Below are positions 27,681-35,550 of a stretch of 64,000 nucleotides of DNA, piece after piece (the first letter of the stretch is position 1; every line of letters starts with the position of its first letter). The position numbers and the translations under genes are program-made. Source of the DNA: Paenibacillus sp. FSL R7-0345 (GTDB lineage Bacteria; Bacillota; Bacilli; Paenibacillales; Paenibacillaceae); NCBI RefSeq assembly GCF_038595055.1, contig NZ_CP152002.1, positions 2,586,501 through 2,650,500 on the forward strand, in the 5' to 3' direction. The notes under the pieces were generated by a model. That model was not told the DNA's origin. It searched no databases and saw only the letters and a program-made list of their open reading frames with translations.

Positions 27681-28031
27681 ATGAGCATACGGGATATGAT
27701 CGAGGGCAGAAAAGAGTGGAAGGCGCATATGGCGCGTGTTAAGTCACTCCCGCAGGATTACCAGTTTGTTTATAAGGAACTGCAAAAGTATCTTTTTAAA
27801 GTCGGGCCGGTGGAGCTGGGTGAGGGGACGGAGCTGCTCTCGGGAATTGTTGATCTGTTTGAAGAGGGCGCTGCCTCAGGGAAAGGGGTGCTCGAAGTGA
27901 CAGGCAATGACGTCGCAGCCTTCTGTGACGAGCTGATCAAGGACTCCCAAACCTATGAGGACCTTTATCAGGAGGCGGTTGACCAGAAAGTAGCCAAGGC
28001 CATGAACCAGGCAACGGATAAATTGAAGTGA
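27681..28031 (+). CDS. DUF1048 protein, second copy
   Basis: 116 residues, paralogous to the gene 11 bases upstream and arisen by tandem duplication. It shares RVKSLPQDYQFVYKELQKYL, GIVDLFEEGAASGKGVLEV and GNDVAAFCDELI with the first copy. ATG 27681 follows AGGAGG. No signal peptide or membrane segment. Function unknown; the two copies may form a heterodimer. Confidence 0.82.
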   Translation: MSIRDMIEGRKEWKAHMARVKSLPQDYQFVYKELQKYLFKVGPVELGEGTELLSGIVDLFEEGAASGKGVLEVTGNDVAAFCDELIKDSQTYEDLYQEAVDQKVAKAMNQATDKLK

Positions 28032-28046
28032 AGGGTGGTTAACGGG

Positions 28047-28805
28047 ATGAAGAAAGCCATTCAAGTGCAGGGACTGCGAAAATCCTTTAAGCATACAGAG
28101 GTATTAAAAGGAGTCGATTTTGATGTAGAGCAGGGTGAAATCTTCGCCTTGCTCGGCAGTAACGGTGCTGGCAAGACAACGATAGTCCGCATTCTCGCCA
28201 CGCTGCTCAGACAGGACGAAGGTACAGCAGCTGTTAATGGCTTCGACGTTACATCAGCTCCCGGCAAGGTGCGGCAGGCCATCAGTCTGACCGGGCAGTT
28301 TGCAGCCGTAGACGAGATGCTGACCGGACGGGAAAACCTGATCATGATCGCCAAATTGCGTCATTTGGAGCAGCCGCGTCAGGTTGCGGAGGATTTGCTG
28401 AACCGTTTTGGCTTGAAGGATGCTGCAGACCGTAAGCCCTCCACTTATTCAGGCGGGATGCGCCGCAGGCTTGATATCGCGCTCAGTCTTGCCGGGAAAC
28501 CGCAGATCATTTTCCTGGATGAGCCGACTACCGGTCTTGATCCTGAGGCCCGGCTTGAGGTTTGGAAGATCGTAAAGGAGCTTGCCGCCGGCGGCACGAC
28601 AGTGTTCCTGACCACACAGTATCTTGAGGAAGCAGAACAGCTTGCCGACAAGATCTCTATTTTGCATCAGGGCAGGATTATCGCGGGCGGTACACTTGCG
28701 GAACTGAAAAAACGTTTTCCGGCTGCCAAGGTAGAGTATATTGAGAAACAGCCGACCTTAGAGGAAATCTTCCTCGCAATTACCGGTAAGAAGGAGGCGA
28801 TCTGA
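28047..28805 (+). CDS. ABC exporter ATP-binding protein (DrrA-like)
   Basis: ATPase subunit of a two-gene export system, 252 residues. Walker A GSNGAGKTT near residues 38-46, signature YSGGMRRRLDIA, Walker B IIFLDEPT, D-loop and H-loop (LTTQYLEEAEQLAD). The QYLEEA form of the switch region and the C-terminal YIEKQPTLEEIFL segment are typical of DrrA-type drug exporters. ATG 28047 follows AAGGGTGG; GTG 28035 is inside that site. It overlaps the permease gene by one base. The substrate is unknown; self-protection against an antibiotic or lipid-like toxin fits the PadR context. Confidence 0.92.
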   Translation: MKKAIQVQGLRKSFKHTEVLKGVDFDVEQGEIFALLGSNGAGKTTIVRILATLLRQDEGTAAVNGFDVTSAPGKVRQAISLTGQFAAVDEMLTGRENLIMIAKLRHLEQPRQVAEDLLNRFGLKDAADRKPSTYSGGMRRRLDIALSLAGKPQIIFLDEPTTGLDPEARLEVWKIVKELAAGGTTVFLTTQYLEEAEQLADKISILHQGRIIAGGTLAELKKRFPAAKVEYIEKQPTLEEIFLAITGKKEAI

Positions 28806-29572
28806 TGGAGACGGCAAAAAACCATTTTTTTAGCGACATGAGTGTGATGCTGGGCCGTTCCATGCGTCATATAGTCCGGAGCGTTGATACAATCTTTACG
28901 GTCTGTATCACTCCGATTGCCATGATGCTGCTGTTTGTCTATGTGTTTGGCGGCGCAATTGAAACAGGTAGCGGTAATTATGTGAACTACCTGCTGCCGG
29001 GCATCCTTCTGATGGCGATTGCCAGCGGCGTAGCCTATGTGGCATACCGTCTGTTCTTGGATAAGCAGCGGGGCATCATTGAACGGTTCAACTCCATGCC
29101 GATTGCGCGTTCCACAGTGCTGTGGGGGCATGTGCTGACCTCAGTGGTATCCAACGTTCTATCTATTATCGTCATTATCCTCGTAGCCCTCCTTATGGGC
29201 TTTCGCTCACCGGCAGGGGTCTTAGCATGGCTTGCTGTGGCTGGTATACTTGTGCTGTTCACACTCGCCTTAACCTGGATCGCGGCAATTGCCGGTCTAT
29301 CCGCCAAAACAGTGGAAGGCGCAAGTGCCTTCTCCTATCCGTTAATCTTCCTTCCCTTCATCAGCTCGGCCTTTGTGCCGACCGGATCTATGCCCAAAGC
29401 GGTGCGTGTTTTTGCTGAAAATCAGCCGGTGACCCCAATTGTTGAAGCGATCCGCGCCTTGCTCTCCGACCAGCCGGTAGGCTCTGATATTTGGGCGGCT
29501 CTGGCGTGGTGTACCGGAATCCTGATCGTTGCTTATCTGTTGGCGGTGCGTGCGTATAGACGGAATGCATAA
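28805..29572 (+). CDS. ABC-2 type exporter permease (DrrB-like)
   Basis: Membrane subunit of the exporter, 255 residues, six predicted transmembrane helices. It starts with a cytoplasmic helix (SDMSVMLGRSMRHIVRSVDT) and contains the ABC-2 family region YVNYLLPGILLMAIASGVAY and the C-terminal FISSAFVPTGSMPKAVRVFAENQPVTPIVEAIRALL. The start overlaps the ATPase stop. Last gene of the PadR operon, followed by a strong terminator. Confidence 0.92.
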   Translation: METAKNHFFSDMSVMLGRSMRHIVRSVDTIFTVCITPIAMMLLFVYVFGGAIETGSGNYVNYLLPGILLMAIASGVAYVAYRLFLDKQRGIIERFNSMPIARSTVLWGHVLTSVVSNVLSIIVIILVALLMGFRSPAGVLAWLAVAGILVLFTLALTWIAAIAGLSAKTVEGASAFSYPLIFLPFISSAFVPTGSMPKAVRVFAENQPVTPIVEAIRALLSDQPVGSDIWAALAWCTGILIVAYLLAVRAYRRNA

Positions 29573-29579
29573 ATGGATA

Positions 29580-29624
29580 AAAACAAGACCCTGCCGGAAA
29601 CCAATGGACAGGGTCTTGTTTTTT
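29580..29624. terminator. Rho-independent terminator, probably bidirectional
   Basis: AAAACAAGACCCTG (29580-29593) pairs perfectly with CAGGGTCTTGTTTT (29609-29622), followed by TT. The A-run on the other flank lets it also serve the convergent minus-strand gene ending at 29639. Confidence 0.9.
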
Positions 29625-29638
29625 GATCTATCCTAACT

Positions 29639-30028
29639 TTACATAAGCGAATAGTAGGAAACAGCTTCTCTGAATAATACCGGGGCGTTCAGCTGACTGT
29701 GCTCCCTATTTGAATTGGCAAGCCTGTACTCAAGTGCGGCTTTAAGCAAAATAAGCTGATCAGGCGTCCATTCCCGGCCGTGTAATCGTACGTAATCATC
29801 AGCTTCCTCTATCGTGCAGTGACAGATCCCCTTCAGAAAAGAACCCCATTTGATCAAATCTACCGCATGATCACCCGCGCAGAGCACACAATCGCTATAG
29901 CAAATCTGTTTTCCGCATGTGAGCTTCAATACCCCATACCAGCAGCCGTAGGGTTCTGAATGATGCATAAAGGACGGCCGGCTGCTGAAGGCGAAAAGCT
30001 CGATACGTGACAGCCTGTCGTTAATCAT
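29639..30028 (-). CDS. Hypothetical cysteine-rich protein
   Basis: Not recognised. 129 residues starting MINDRLSRIELFAFSS. The middle carries a cluster of six cysteines with spacing C-x4-C-x3-C-x2-C then C-x-C (LTCGKQICYSDCVLC, GICHC) plus an Asp-His between them, suggesting a bound metal or disulfides. The C-terminal 50 residues are helical (WTPDQLILLKAALEYRL). No signal peptide, so a metal site is more likely than disulfides. ATG 30028 is chosen because it overlaps the upstream stop (ATGA), indicating translational coupling; the open frame reaches back to 30106 but the extra 26 residues lie inside the upstream gene. Confidence 0.6.
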   Translation of the reverse strand: MINDRLSRIELFAFSSRPSFMHHSEPYGCWYGVLKLTCGKQICYSDCVLCAGDHAVDLIKWGSFLKGICHCTIEEADDYVRLHGREWTPDQLILLKAALEYRLANSNREHSQLNAPVLFREAVSYYSLM

Positions 30029-30549
30029 AATTTTAGGCCTCCGGATGAGTCCGGCGTTTTGAATCTCCGCTGCAGATTGTGGGCTTGCTCCGCCCTGGTT
30101 ATACATGCGGTTATTTCAGCTTCATTCTCACACACAGCAGCGTGCTCGAGCCAAACGGAATATCTGGTTTTGTGCACGATAGACAAGTGCAAAGGAAAGG
30201 CTTCACGCGATCGCAGCACATACCAGCCTGGAGGCGTGTCCTTCCAGGGCTTTTTAAATGCGGTCATAACAGGCAGTCTCTTGCGGGTCTCCCAATCCTG
30301 CTCCTGCTGTTTATTCCGGATGCTTGTATAAATATCAGTAAGAATTTGTTTATCCGAACAAGTAAGATGCGCGGAAAAAGCCCTGAATTGAGCGAGCACA
30401 GCAAGCTGCGCAGCCCCAAACCCGTAGCCGACAATGTATCTCTGATTATTTTCCACATACCAGAATGCGCCGAAGCTGGAATACTCCAGACTCGCCGGTT
30501 CCAGCACATTAGGGTGAATTCCGAAATAATAGACTCTATTCTCTGTCAT
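30025..30549 (-). CDS. Hypothetical protein
   Basis: Not recognised. 174 residues, soluble, no signal peptide. It starts MTENRVYYFGIHPN behind AAGGGGTAGGG. The first half is rich in aromatic residues and Gly (GAFWYVENNQRYIVGYGFG), the middle is helical, and the C-terminal part ends with basic and polar residues. It is translationally coupled to the cysteine-rich gene downstream. The pair sits between the PadR/ABC operon and kdp with its own promoter region, and no function can be deduced. Confidence 0.6.
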   Translation of the reverse strand: MTENRVYYFGIHPNVLEPASLEYSSFGAFWYVENNQRYIVGYGFGAAQLAVLAQFRAFSAHLTCSDKQILTDIYTSIRNKQQEQDWETRKRLPVMTAFKKPWKDTPPGWYVLRSREAFPLHLSIVHKTRYSVWLEHAAVCENEAEITACITRAEQAHNLQRRFKTPDSSGGLKL

Positions 30550-30921
30550 TTTCCCTACCCCTTACAGCAATGGTTTGAAAGGAATCATACGCCGGGCCTT
30601 TCTGTTTGTAAAATACCGAAAAGATGCTCTGGTCTGGAAATAAGGACTTAAATGACCAAAAAGAAGCAAAAAATTAAAATAATAATGAGTTAACTCTGAT
30701 TTTCTGGATTTATCGCGCTTTTTCCGGCTTTTTAATGCAATCTAAACAGGGACAAATGAATCTTAATGCTTCTTTAATGATGAGCTTTAGAGCAGTAAAA
30801 GGGTTCTTTACGAAATCTTAACTTGCTTAGGAGTTCTCTAACCCTGATCTAATGTTGAAGATGATAGGCTGAAATAGAAAGAGAAAAAGAGAATGTCCAA
30901 AACAGGAGAGGTGGTAAGGCG
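30550..30921 (+). promoter_or_regulatory. kdp upstream region with helically phased TTAATG repeats
   Basis: AT-rich gap of 372 bases between the divergent hypothetical pair and kdp; no gene seen in it. TTAATG occurs at 30732-30737, 30763-30768 and 30774-30779. The last two start exactly 11 bases apart, one helical turn, as in sites of OmpR/PhoB-family regulators such as KdpE; the first is 31 bases away, about three turns. ATCTTAA also recurs near 30760 and 30816. A weak promoter TTGCTT (30823-30828) with TCTAAT (30848-30853) has a long 19-base spacer, which would suit an activator. No ydaO-type c-di-AMP aptamer is visible here. Confidence 0.4.
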
Positions 30922-31032
30922 ATGATGGATGTGTATATGGCAGCTGCGCTTGCAGTGATCTTCGCAGTGTTCTATGCATTTGCACAGTGGTGTGAGCGAG
31001 TGGTTGAAGACAAAGGGGGAGCGAAGCAATGA
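30922..31032 (+). CDS. Small single-helix membrane protein ahead of KdpF
   Basis: 36-residue open frame starting at ATG 30922 or 30925 after AGGAGAGGTGG. It has one transmembrane helix (MAAALAVIFAVFYAFA) followed by a charged tail (QWCERVVEDKGGAKQ). Its stop overlaps the kdpF start (ATGA). Comparable short hydrophobic ORFs ending in a CER-type motif precede kdpF in other bacteria but are rarely annotated. It is probably a real translated peptide, either a leader coupled to kdpF or a small Kdp-associated subunit. Function unknown. Confidence 0.65.
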   Translation: MMDVYMAAALAVIFAVFYAFAQWCERVVEDKGGAKQ

Positions 31033-31106
31033 CAGTGGTCATTATAGCAACCTTGCTATTGTTTCTGTATCTCGTATATGCCCTGATTCACCCGGAGAAG
31101 TTCTAA
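31029..31106 (+). CDS. kdpF: Potassium-transporting ATPase subunit KdpF
   Basis: 25-residue single-helix membrane peptide, beginning MTVVIIATLLLFLYLVYALI and ending HPEKF, the conserved terminus of KdpF. KdpF stabilises the KdpABC complex in the membrane. The start overlaps the stop of the preceding small ORF; kdpA follows after 63 bases. Confidence 0.9.
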   Translation: MTVVIIATLLLFLYLVYALIHPEKF

Positions 31107-31169
31107 CCATTTTTATACGAGATTCCTATAAAAAATATTTCTGGAGCATTAACTTAAGGAGGGGCATTC

Positions 31170-32846
31170 GTGGGTATTCTGCAAATCGTCATTGTCGTTG
31201 CCATACTGGTGCTGCTGGTCAAACCGGCAGGAACATATCTGTATCATGTATTCTCTAATGAGCCAAACCGTACGGACAACATATTCGGAGGGCTGGAACG
31301 GGGAATCTTCAGGCTCAGCGGACTCCGTAAACGTGGAGGAATGACGTGGAAAGGGTATGCGGTCAGCTTTTTGACCACGAATATTGTGCTGGTGGCCTTC
31401 GGCTATCTGATCCTGCGCCTGCAGGGTGTGCTGCCGTTTAACCCAAGCGGAATCGGCAAAATGGAAGAAACGCTAGCTTTTAATACAGTGATCAGCTTTA
31501 TCACAAATACGAACCTGCAGCATTACAGCGGGGAAAGCGGAGTGTCCTATTTCACGCAAATGGCTGTGATGACCATGCTGATGTTTACCTCGGCGGCAAG
31601 CGGATTTTCTGTGGTGGTGGCTTTTGTCAGAGGAATAACCGGACGCAAATCGCTGGGGAACTTCTTTGAAGACTTTGTCAAAGCGCATACCCGGGTATTT
31701 ATCCCGCTGGCTCTGCTGGTCACGCTTGCGCTGGTAGCCCTTCAAGTCCCGCAGACGCTGAAACCGACACTTGAAGTAACTACACTCGAAGGACAGACGC
31801 AGCAGATTACGGTGGGGCCGGTTGCCTCACTGGAATCCATTAAGCATATCGGAACGAACGGCGGCGGCTTCTTCGGTGCCAACTCGGCACATCCTTTTGA
31901 GAATCCGAGTCCATTGACTAATGTGGTTGAAATTCTGTCGATGTGGCTGCTGCCGGCCTCTCTGCCTTATATGTACGGCAAGTTCGCAAGGAACAAACGC
32001 CAGGGCTGGATGATTTTCAGTGCCATGATGACATTGTTTGTACTGCTGCTTAGTTTGAATTATTATGCGGAAAGCCAAGGCAATCCGGCAATTAACGCGA
32101 TGGGGATCAATGCTTCGCAGGGCAGTATGGAGGGAAAAGAAGTCCGCTTCGGCATTGCGCAGTCTGCACTGTTCACTACAGTAACAACGGCTGCGACCAC
32201 AGGCAGTGTCAACAATATGCATGATACGTTAACGCCTCTTGGAGGTATTACGCCGCTGGCTCTTATGATGCTGAACAACGTATTCGGCGGCAAGGGTGTC
32301 GGGCTGATTAATATGCTGATGTATGCTATTCTCGGTGTTTTCTTATGCGGACTGATGGTCGGCAGAACACCGGAGTTTCTGGGACGAAAGATTGAAGCCA
32401 GGGAGATGAAGCTGATTGCCATAGTCATTCTGGTTCATCCCCTGATTATACTTGCACCTACGGCGGGTGCGTTTTTGACGGACTTAGGCCATGGTTCCAT
32501 ATCAAATCCGTGCTTCCACGGGTTAACTCAGGTGTTGTATGAATACACCTCCTCTGCTGCTAACAACGGCTCTGGATTTGAAGGACTGGCTGACAATACC
32601 TCCTTCTGGAATATGACCACCGGTGTTGTCATGCTGATGGGACGCTACGTATCGATTATTGCGATGCTGGCGGTTGCCGGTTCTATGGTCCGTAAAAAGG
32701 CAGTACCTGAAACCATCGGAACCTTCCGGACAGACAACGGCTTGTTCACCGGTATTCTGATCGTTACGGTGCTTATTATTGGCGCATTGACATTCCTGCC
32801 GGTTATCGTGCTTGGTCCGGTTGCAGAATATTTGACTCTACGGTAG
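31170..32846 (+). CDS. kdpA: Potassium-transporting ATPase channel subunit KdpA
   Basis: Membrane subunit that selects and passes potassium in the high-affinity Kdp pump. 558 residues, about ten transmembrane helices. The four selectivity-filter repeats are visible: TNTNLQHYSGE, GTNGGGFFGANSAHP, TTGSVNNMHDTLTPLGG and TSSAANNGSGFEGL. The GTG at 31170 follows AAGGAGGGG. Located between kdpF and kdpB in the normal order. Confidence 0.97.
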   Translation: MGILQIVIVVAILVLLVKPAGTYLYHVFSNEPNRTDNIFGGLERGIFRLSGLRKRGGMTWKGYAVSFLTTNIVLVAFGYLILRLQGVLPFNPSGIGKMEETLAFNTVISFITNTNLQHYSGESGVSYFTQMAVMTMLMFTSAASGFSVVVAFVRGITGRKSLGNFFEDFVKAHTRVFIPLALLVTLALVALQVPQTLKPTLEVTTLEGQTQQITVGPVASLESIKHIGTNGGGFFGANSAHPFENPSPLTNVVEILSMWLLPASLPYMYGKFARNKRQGWMIFSAMMTLFVLLLSLNYYAESQGNPAINAMGINASQGSMEGKEVRFGIAQSALFTTVTTAATTGSVNNMHDTLTPLGGITPLALMMLNNVFGGKGVGLINMLMYAILGVFLCGLMVGRTPEFLGRKIEAREMKLIAIVILVHPLIILAPTAGAFLTDLGHGSISNPCFHGLTQVLYEYTSSAANNGSGFEGLADNTSFWNMTTGVVMLMGRYVSIIAMLAVAGSMVRKKAVPETIGTFRTDNGLFTGILIVTVLIIGALTFLPVIVLGPVAEYLTLR

Positions 32847-32861
32847 GGGAGAGAACATTAG

Positions 32862-34895
32862 ATGAGTACTGTGCAAAAAAAGAAGCTGTTGACAGGGCCG
32901 ATCCTGCAGAATGCAGTTAAAGAGAGCTTTATCAAGTTAAACCCGGTGACGCTGGTTAAAAATCCGGTCATGTTTGTGGTCGAGATCGGAACGGTGATCG
33001 TTCTGCTGATGATTTTGGCTCCGGGATATTTTGACGCCAGAGATTCGCTCGGCTTCAATCTTGCTGTATTCTGTATCCTGCTGTTTACAGTGCTGTTCGC
33101 TAACTTTGCAGAGGCACTCGCGGAAGGCCGAGGGAAAGCACAGGCGGATACACTCAAAAGAACGAAACAGGAGATATCGGCTAATAAAATATCAGGCGGC
33201 ACGATAAAAATAGTCTCCTCCTCCGAGCTGAGAAAAGGTGATGTGGTTGTTGTCAGCCAGGGTGAGCTGATTCCCGGTGACGGTGAAGTCATTGAAGGGC
33301 TCGCTTCCGTAGACGAATCGGCGATTACCGGGGAATCGGCTCCTGTTATTAAAGAGGCCGGCGGCGACTTTAACTCCGTTACAGGTGGCACAAGAGTTGT
33401 AAGTGATGAAATTAAGGTGCGGATTACTAGCGATCCGGGGGAATCTTTCCTGGACCGGATGATTTCCCTGGTAGAGGGAGCCAAACGGCAGAAAACGCCG
33501 AATGAGATTGCCTTGAACACCCTGCTGATCAGCTTAACGATTATCTTTCTGATTGTGGTAGTCACACTGCGTCCGATTGCCGGATATCTGGATATTGATC
33601 TTGACATTCCGGTGCTGATCGCCCTGCTGGTCTGTCTCATTCCGACAACCATCGGGGGACTCCTGTCGGCAATCGGGATTGCCGGTATGGACCGGGTTAC
33701 CCAGTTTAATGTGCTTGCCATGTCAGGTAAAGCGGTCGAAGCTGCCGGGGATATCAATACGATGATCCTTGATAAGACAGGCACCATCACCTTCGGCAAC
33801 CGGATGGCCAGTGAACTGATTCCGGTTGGCCGCGAGACTGCTGAGGATCTGGCGGTCTGGGCAGCAGTCAGCTCCGTAAAGGATGAGACACCGGAAGGCC
33901 GGTCAGTCATCGAGCTGGTTAAGAAACTAGGCTGCAGCTATGATTCCGGTATGGTCGCCGGTGCACAATTTATTGAATTCCGGGCAGAGACGCGGATGAG
34001 CGGGATGGATCTGAACGACGGCCGGGTGGTCCGCAAGGGAGCGGTAGATTCCATTAAACGCTGGGTATTATCGCAGGGCGGATATATCCCGGATGATCTG
34101 GATCAGAACGCGAGTGTGATTGCCGGCAAAGGGGGAACTCCGCTTGCGGTAGCAGTAGGCAGCCGGATTTACGGGCTTATTTATCTGAAGGATACCGTTA
34201 AGCCGGGGATGAAGGAGCGTTTTGATGAGCTGCGTAAAATGGGCATCAAAACCATTATGTGTACGGGGGATAACCCGCTCACCGCTGCAACCATCGCCGC
34301 CGAGGCCGGAGTGGACGGCTTTATCGCCGAAAGCACGCCTGAGGATAAAATTGAAGTCATCCGCCGTGAACAAAGAGAGGGCAAGCTGGTTGCGATGACC
34401 GGCGACGGTACGAATGATGCCCCGGCACTGGCCCAGGCGGATGTAGGGCTTGCCATGAACAGCGGAACCTCGGCAGCTAAGGAAGCAGCCAACATGGTCG
34501 ATCTGGACTCTGATCCTTCGAAAATCATCGAGGTTGTTGCCATCGGCAAACAGCTGCTGATGACCCGGGGGGCATTGACCACCTTCAGTATCGCCAATGA
34601 TATAGCGAAGTATTTTGCGATCATCCCTGCGATGTTTACCCTGGCGATTCCGGAAATGAATGTACTGAACATTATGGGCCTGGGGTCACCAAGCTCAGCG
34701 ATCATCTCAGCCCTGATTTTTAATGCAATCATTATTCCGCTGCTCATTCCGCTGGCGATGAAGGGTGTATCGTATAAACCGATGAGCTCCATCAGGCTGC
34801 TGCGCCAGAATATTTTTATCTACGGTTTTGGAGGGGTACTTGTACCGTTCCTGGGAATTAAACTGATTGATTTGCTAGTCAGTATCTGGATCTGA
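32862..34895 (+). CDS. kdpB: Potassium-transporting ATPase ATP-binding subunit KdpB
   Basis: P-type ATPase subunit driving potassium uptake, 677 residues. Actuator motif AITGESAPV, phosphorylated Asp304 in DKTGTIT, nucleotide-binding region with KGAVDSIK, and hinge motif [17 protein letters not shown]. About seven transmembrane helices. The Ser in GESAPV corresponds to the residue phosphorylated for inhibition of E. coli KdpB at high potassium. The ATG at 32862 follows GGGGAGAG. Fifteen bases after kdpA. Confidence 0.97.
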   Translation: MSTVQKKKLLTGPILQNAVKESFIKLNPVTLVKNPVMFVVEIGTVIVLLMILAPGYFDARDSLGFNLAVFCILLFTVLFANFAEALAEGRGKAQADTLKRTKQEISANKISGGTIKIVSSSELRKGDVVVVSQGELIPGDGEVIEGLASVDESAITGESAPVIKEAGGDFNSVTGGTRVVSDEIKVRITSDPGESFLDRMISLVEGAKRQKTPNEIALNTLLISLTIIFLIVVVTLRPIAGYLDIDLDIPVLIALLVCLIPTTIGGLLSAIGIAGMDRVTQFNVLAMSGKAVEAAGDINTMILDKTGTITFGNRMASELIPVGRETAEDLAVWAAVSSVKDETPEGRSVIELVKKLGCSYDSGMVAGAQFIEFRAETRMSGMDLNDGRVVRKGAVDSIKRWVLSQGGYIPDDLDQNASVIAGKGGTPLAVAVGSRIYGLIYLKDTVKPGMKERFDELRKMGIKTIMCTGDNPLTAATIAAEAGVDGFIAESTPEDKIEVIRREQREGKLVAMTGDGTNDAPALAQADVGLAMNSGTSAAKEAANMVDLDSDPSKIIEVVAIGKQLLMTRGALTTFSIANDIAKYFAIIPAMFTLAIPEMNVLNIMGLGSPSSAIISALIFNAIIIPLLIPLAMKGVSYKPMSSIRLLRQNIFIYGFGGVLVPFLGIKLIDLLVSIWI

Positions 34896-34922
34896 TTTTA
34901 ATGCACATACGCGGCAGAGAGG

Positions 34923-35546
34923 ATGAACAAGAAAATGGATTATGATTATATACAGGAGCAAGAACAGGAGCATGAATCAAAAGCTTCCTATATTTTAAGT
35001 GTAGTGAGACTAAGTGCGATATGTATCATCCTCTGCGGGATTGTATACCCGCTGGCTTCCACAGCTATAGCACAGGCTTTAATGCCGTCCCAGGCGAACG
35101 GAAGTCTGCTGAAGGATAACAAAGGTCAAGCGGTTGGCTCAGAGCTGATTGGCCAGAGCTTTACGAACCCCGCTTTGTTCCACGGCCGGGTATCCTCAAT
35201 TGAATATAACGCTGCAGGTTCCGGATCGAACAATTACGGCCCGTCCAATCCGGATATGCTGCAGCGCACAAGCGACTTCATTTATCAATGGCAGGCCGAT
35301 AACCCGGATGTGCCTGTCGCTGAGCTTCCGGTTGATCTGGTTACCAATTCCGGATCAGGCCTCGACCCGCATATATCCCCGGCGGCGGCAGCAGTTCAGA
35401 TTCCCCGGATCAGTAACCTGACCGGCATCCCGGCAGAGCAGCTCGAGGCACTGGTAGCAGAGTATACAGAGGGCCGCGACCTCGGGATCTTCGGTGAAGA
35501 ACGTGTAAATGTGCTAAAGCTGAATATGGCTTTGCTGGATAAGTAA
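34923..35546 (+). CDS. kdpC: Potassium-transporting ATPase subunit KdpC
   Basis: Accessory subunit with a single N-terminal transmembrane helix (about residues 20-45) and an extracytoplasmic domain. Family motifs GSELIGQSFTNPALFHGRVS, SGSNNYGPSNP, SGSGLDPHISPAAAAVQIPR and NVLKLNMALL are present. 207 residues, with a longer charged N-terminus (DYDYIQEQEQEHE) than usual. Four bases before the KdpD-like gene. Confidence 0.96.
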   Translation: MNKKMDYDYIQEQEQEHESKASYILSVVRLSAICIILCGIVYPLASTAIAQALMPSQANGSLLKDNKGQAVGSELIGQSFTNPALFHGRVSSIEYNAAGSGSNNYGPSNPDMLQRTSDFIYQWQADNPDVPVAELPVDLVTNSGSGLDPHISPAAAAVQIPRISNLTGIPAEQLEALVAEYTEGRDLGIFGEERVNVLKLNMALLDK

Positions 35547-35550
35547 GCCG

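Noticed and set aside
29122..30651. Plus-strand frames at 29122-29418 and 30079-30651
   Set aside because: The first lies within the exporter permease gene and the second opposes the coupled minus-strand pair; both lack ribosome binding sites.
30550..30921. c-di-AMP riboswitch upstream of kdp
   Set aside because: None of the ydaO core blocks (GGGGGAACC, GGGGTGAAT, CCCGAATCCGTCAGC) occurs in this region.
32858..33910. 350-residue open frame antisense to kdpB
   Set aside because: It mirrors the codon structure of kdpB, has low-complexity Ser/Pro/Thr composition and no ribosome binding site.
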